Part shown: positions 6,618 through 9,614 of the stretch, in pieces | Layout: each line of letters begins with the position of its first letter | How positions within the stretch are numbered: position 1 is the first letter of the stretch | Assembly (NCBI GenBank): GCA_021787255.1 | Contig: JAJYMD010000084.1 | Coordinates: 1 to 9,614, forward strand | Direction: 5' to 3' | Origin: Actinomycetes bacterium | Lineage (GTDB): Bacteria > Actinomycetota > Acidimicrobiia > Acidimicrobiales > RAAP-2 | Length of the DNA: 9,614 nt | Translations under genes and position numbers: made by a program | The notes under the pieces: model-generated | Seen by the model: the letters and a program-made list of their open reading frames with translations, nothing else | What the model was told of the DNA's origin: nothing | The model's database searches: none

Positions 6618-7319
6618 TTCGACCCGCGCGGAGCCCAGCGCCCGGTCGATCGCGGCGCGCAGCGCCCTCGCGGCCGCTTCGGGGTCGTCGGCTCCGGTGA
6701 GCCACCGCACCGCCACGAAGTGGCGGACGCCCGCAGCGACGAGACCGGGCACCGTCGAGGGTTCGACGCCGCCGGTCACGAAGACCGGTCGCCGCAGCGC
6801 CGTGGCGCGCTCGACGGCGAGCGCCGCATAGGCGACCCCGGTGCCGGGACGGCCCGGCTTCGTGGGCGTCTCGACCACCGGTCCGGCCGAGACGTAGTCC
6901 ACCGGCTCCGTCTCGGAGCGGTCCAGCTCCTCCTGCGCGTGCGTCGAGAGCCCCACGATCGCGAAGGGGCCGAGGATGCGGCGAGCGAGCGAGGGGGGGG
7001 CGTCCTCCTGGCCGACGTGCACGCCGTCCGCACCGGCCTCGAGCGCGAGGTCGGGGCGGTCGTTCAGGATGAAGGGCACGCCGAGGTCCGAGCACACCGC
7101 CCGCACGATCGCGGCGCGCCGGAGGAGCGGTCGAGCCTCCAGGGTCTTGTCCCTCAACTGGACGACGTCGACACCGCCTCGGACGCACCCCGCGACGAAG
7201 CGCGCGAGGTCCGGCCGGTTCCCCGTGCACAGGTACAGGCGGCGTCCGGCAAGAGGTCCCCGGTCCTCGAGGGCCTGCGGGCCCGCCGTGGTGTCCGCGC
7301 GGAGAGGGAGCTCGGTCAC
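6606..7319 (-). CDS. thiE: ThiE, thiamine-phosphate synthase
   Basis: A 237-residue TIM-barrel enzyme that joins the pyrimidine (HMP-PP) and thiazole phosphate to make thiamine phosphate. Family motifs are in order: QLRDK (54-58), LNDRPDLALEAGADGVHVGQED (85-106), GLSTHA (123-128), the GPVVETPTKP block (146-155) and Gly183-Gly184 for phosphate binding. It starts at GTG 7319, 12 nt after the stop of the ClC gene, so the two are probably cotranscribed. The first 25 or so residues precede the barrel and make it slightly longer than the usual 210-220. The VAVRWLT ending of the last strand replaces the common VAVVRAI. An 8-base homopolymer (6993-7000) encodes part of Ala107-Pro-Pro but the frame is intact. 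No other thiamine gene and no TPP riboswitch is seen nearby. Confidence 0.92.
   Translation of the reverse strand: MTELPLRADTTAGPQALEDRGPLAGRRLYLCTGNRPDLARFVAGCVRGGVDVVQLRDKTLEARPLLRRAAIVRAVCSDLGVPFILNDRPDLALEAGADGVHVGQEDAPPSLARRILGPFAIVGLSTHAQEELDRSETEPVDYVSAGPVVETPTKPGRPGTGVAYAALAVERATALRRPVFVTGGVEPSTVPGLVAAGVRHFVAVRWLTGADDPEAAARALRAAIDRALGSARVERQR
6993..7000. repeat. 8-base G homopolymer within thiE
   Basis: Eight consecutive G on the plus strand (C on the coding strand), the longest single-base run noted in the window. It is read as the end of Ala107 plus Pro108-Pro109. A one-base change would frameshift thiE before its phosphate-binding loop. Confidence 0.85.
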
Positions 7320-7331
7320 GGCGCGAATGTC

Positions 7332-9443
7332 TCACACCATCTGGGGGCCGCGCTCCACCATCGGCGGTTTCGGCTGGTCGGTGCCGCGGATCATCCGCCG
7401 GACCGCCTCCGCCGTCGTCGGGCTCGCAAGCGCGCTCACGAGGTCGCCGTGCTGGAGGGTGGTCGAGCCGGTCGCGAAGATCATGTGCTCGCCGCGCTGG
7501 ACGGACACGACGATGCAACCCGGCGGCAGGCCCGCTGCGCCGAGCGGCACCCCGGCGAGGGGAGAGTCCGCGCCGACGCGCGCTTCGATCGTGACGGCAC
7601 CGGTCGACACCGAGGCGACCTGGCCGGCGCTCTCTCGCAGGACGCGCCGGTACTCGCGCATCATGTCGCCGACCGAGAGGATCCCGACGACGCGGTTGGC
7701 CGAGGTCACGGTGACCCAGCTCGCGCCCGCCTGCACGAGGGCGTCGAGCGCGACGTCGAGGCGGGCCGTGTCCGGGACGGTCGCGGTCGTCGGGTCCAGC
7801 GCCGCCGCCACGGTGCGCTGGGCCGGGGCGCCCCCAGCGCTGCCCCCGGCGCTGCCCCCGGCGCCCCCGCTGTCGCGGTTGCCCGCAGCGCCCGCGCCGG
7901 CCCCCAGGCCGCCACCGGCCGGCGAGAGCAGTCGAGCCGCCCGGTCCGCGTCGACCGTGCCGACGTAGTGCCCGCCCTCGTCGACGACCGGCGCACCGGG
8001 CACCCCGGCGTCGCGCAGCTCTTCCAAGGCCACAGCCAGCGGTGCGTCGTCTCGCAGCACCACCTTGGGCGGCCTGGACGCGTCGGCGACGCCCACGAAG
8101 GAGAGCAGCGGGAGGCCGAACTGCAGGCGGCTCGCCCGGGAGTCCGCACGCGTGCGCAGCTGGGAGCGGTAGATGGAGTCGTCCGCCCTGGCGCAGATCA
8201 GCGCGGACAGCGCGACCGCGACCATCGCCGGCGCGACGATCTGGAGGTTGCCCGTCATCTCGGCCACCATGACCATGACCGCCAGCGGCGCGCGGGAGAT
8301 CCCGCCGAAGACCGCCATCATGCCGACGACCACGTAGGGGGCCGGGTCGTGGCCCACCCCGGGCGCGAAGGGCTCGAACAGCCGCCAGACGGCGAGCCCG
8401 GTGAACGCACCGATCACCATGCCGGGCCCGAAGACGCCCCCGGAGCCCCCCGTGCCGATGGAGAAGGCCGTGGCGGCGATGCGTGCGACAGGCAGGAGCA
8501 GCACGATCCAAAGGGGCGTGTGCAGCAGCTCGTTCGAGAGCGACTCTTGGACCCAGCCGTAGCCGGTGCCGAGCACCTCGGGGAGCTCGAGGGCGACGAG
8601 GCCGACGAGGAGCCCGCCCACGGCAGGCCGAAGCTTGCGCGAGAACGGCAGGCGCCTGGAGAGGCTCACGACGCCGTAGAAGCCCTTCGAGTACAACAGG
8701 CCGATCCCGCCCGCGACGAGCCCGATGACCGCGAACCAGACGAGCTGGACCGGCTGGTCGAAGCGGTACGAGGGCGTCGCGAAGAGCGAGTGGTAGCCGT
8801 AGACGGCGCCGAAGATCGCGTAGGCGATGATCGAAGCGAACAGGCCGGGGAGGAGCGCCTCGTACTCGAAGTCCTCTCGGTAGACGATGTCGGCCGCCAG
8901 GACGGCGCCGCCGAGCGGGGCGCTGAAGATCGCGCCGATGCCCGCCCCGATCCCGACGGACACCGCGATGCGGCCGTCCTCGGGGGAAAGGTCGAGCACG
9001 CGCGCGAGCAGCGAGCCGAAGCCCGCGCTGATCTGCGCGGTGGGTCCCTCGCGCCCTCCCGATCCCCCCGATCCGATCGTGATCGCGGACGCGACGATCT
9101 TGACGACGACGGCTCGCAGGCGGATCCCCCGCGGGTTGTGGTGCACCGCGTCGATCGCGGCGTCGGTGCCGTGGCCTTCGGCCTCGGGGGCCCACGTGAA
9201 GATCAGGAAGCCGGCGATCAGCCCGCCCGCGACGACCACGAGGGGGATCGCCCATGCCCGCAGGTAGCTCGCCGACCCCGGCGAGTCACCCTCGCCTGCG
9301 GGAGTCGGCACCCGGTAGTTCGCGAGGATCCGGAGGAAGAACTCGGTCGACAGGCGGAGCGCCTCGTAGAAGACGACGGCGCCGAGCCCGGCGATGGCGC
9401 CGATCACCGCTCCGAGGACCAGCCACCGCACGATGTAGGACAT
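7332..9443 (-). CDS. ClC-family chloride channel/transporter with CBS pair and TrkA-C domain
   Basis: A 703-residue multi-pass membrane protein. The ClC core (about 1-425) has the outer gate motif GREGP (130-134, Glu132), GVFGP (336-340, equivalent to GIFAP) and Tyr425 in SIYRSQL, matching the Cl- binding Tyr. The first anion motif reads GHGTD (91-95) where GSGIP or GHGVP is usual. The inner proton-pathway Glu of E. coli ClC-ec1 appears to align with Val187. The cytosolic tail holds two CBS domains (about 455-510 and 542-602), which may bind adenine nucleotides, separated by a Gly/Ala/Ser-rich linker (511-541). A TrkA-C/RCK-C-like domain (about 612-685) follows. The ATG at 9443 leads straight into the first membrane helix, so it is preferred, although the frame is open upstream to the window edge. 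thiE follows after 12 nt. Confidence 0.9.
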   Translation of the reverse strand: MSYIVRWLVLGAVIGAIAGLGAVVFYEALRLSTEFFLRILANYRVPTPAGEGDSPGSASYLRAWAIPLVVVAGGLIAGFLIFTWAPEAEGHGTDAAIDAVHHNPRGIRLRAVVVKIVASAITIGSGGSGGREGPTAQISAGFGSLLARVLDLSPEDGRIAVSVGIGAGIGAIFSAPLGGAVLAADIVYREDFEYEALLPGLFASIIAYAIFGAVYGYHSLFATPSYRFDQPVQLVWFAVIGLVAGGIGLLYSKGFYGVVSLSRRLPFSRKLRPAVGGLLVGLVALELPEVLGTGYGWVQESLSNELLHTPLWIVLLLPVARIAATAFSIGTGGSGGVFGPGMVIGAFTGLAVWRLFEPFAPGVGHDPAPYVVVGMMAVFGGISRAPLAVMVMVAEMTGNLQIVAPAMVAVALSALICARADDSIYRSQLRTRADSRASRLQFGLPLLSFVGVADASRPPKVVLRDDAPLAVALEELRDAGVPGAPVVDEGGHYVGTVDADRAARLLSPAGGGLGAGAGAAGNRDSGGAGGSAGGSAGGAPAQRTVAAALDPTTATVPDTARLDVALDALVQAGASWVTVTSANRVVGILSVGDMMREYRRVLRESAGQVASVSTGAVTIEARVGADSPLAGVPLGAAGLPPGCIVVSVQRGEHMIFATGSTTLQHGDLVSALASPTTAEAVRRMIRGTDQPKPPMVERGPQMV
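7837..7860. repeat. Two perfect 12-bp tandem repeats in the CBS linker of the ClC gene
   Basis: GCGCTGCCCCCG occurs twice in a row and is followed by a partial third unit (GCGCCCCCG). On the coding strand it gives Gly-Ser-Ala-Gly type repeats in the flexible linker between the two CBS domains. The unit length preserves the frame. Confidence 0.8.
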
Positions 9444-9614
9444 GCGACTGACACGGCCCCCGGCCCTGCCGGCCAGGCTGCGCCAGCCGGACCTCCCCCG
9501 GAGCGCCGCAGGGAGGCGCCGTTCGGGTCCTCCTCTGCGCCGATCGCCCACCTGGTCGTTGGCGGGCTGGCTCCGCCGGCTCTCGCGGCTCCCTCGGGCG
9601 GCCGGCTCGGCGCC
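9444..9614 (-). other. Upstream region of the ClC gene, no confident gene
   Basis: These 171 bases show no convincing gene. On the minus strand the frame of the ClC gene stays open through the whole stretch. It would encode an Arg/Gly/Ala-rich, low-complexity leader; both other minus-strand frames are also free of stops, which is common at this base composition. A GTG at 9551 could start a 36-residue N-terminal extension. A small hairpin, GGCTG-CGC-CAGCC, lies at 9476-9488. I see no good promoter. Confidence 0.4.

Noticed and set aside
7320..7331. TPP riboswitch before thiE
   Set aside because: The gap is 12 bases, and I saw no CTGAGA/ACCTGA-type thi-box pattern in the end of the ClC gene on that strand.
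5974..9255. Very long minus-strand open frame (about 1090 codons) across the hydrolase, thiE and ClC genes
   Set aside because: It is a different frame of the strand coding for thiE and ClC, is extremely rich in Arg, Gly and Pro, and shows no family motifs. A frame shadow, not a gene.

Overview
The window is very GC-rich (I estimate about 70% or more, by eye). Genes are closely packed, GTG starts occur and stop overlaps are short. A Rieske-type ferredoxin lies between sufD and sufC, and the scaffold is SufU rather than IscU. Together these point to a high-GC actinobacterium. I lean towards an Acidimicrobiia-like lineage, but that is inference and was not tested.

Layout. (1) 1-1278, plus strand: the 3' end of sufD, a small Rieske [2Fe-2S] protein and a first sufC, coupled by 8-nt and 4-nt overlaps. 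(2) 1279-1395: a convergent gap with a three-copy 17-bp repeat and a strong short hairpin. (3) 1396-3918, minus strand: sufC (second copy), sufS and sufU in one tight transcription unit. It is preceded by a short AT-rich promoter region with a probable leaderless start and an imperfect 24-bp palindrome. (4) 4040-4672, minus strand: a glyoxalase-II-like metallo-beta-lactamase-fold hydrolase. (5) 4727-6615, plus strand, divergent from it: an acyl-CoA dehydrogenase and an alpha/beta-hydrolase-fold protein. (6) 6606-9443, minus strand: a ClC-family chloride transporter or channel with CBS and TrkA-C regulatory domains, then thiE 12 nt downstream. thiE overlaps the hydrolase tail-to-tail by 10 nt. 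The last 171 bases hold no gene that can be called with confidence.

How the genes fit together. The first 4 kb is an iron-sulfur cluster assembly (SUF) locus. SufS takes sulfur from cysteine and passes it to the Zn-bound SufU. SufB, SufC and SufD form the ATP-driven scaffold on which clusters are built, and the Rieske protein is a likely electron carrier or client. The usual actinobacterial order is sufB-sufD-Rieske-sufC-sufS-sufU on one strand. Here the locus is split into two convergent halves, each with its own and clearly different SufC. The remaining genes look like ordinary metabolism and transport, but several have departures from family consensus at catalytic positions: Gly at the nucleophile position of the hydrolase, Phe at the usual catalytic-Glu position of the dehydrogenase, and a GHGTD motif plus no inner gating Glu in the ClC protein. 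I found no mobile element, CRISPR array, RNA gene or defence system. The split SUF locus with two SufC paralogues is the most unusual feature, and I do not claim a wholly new system.
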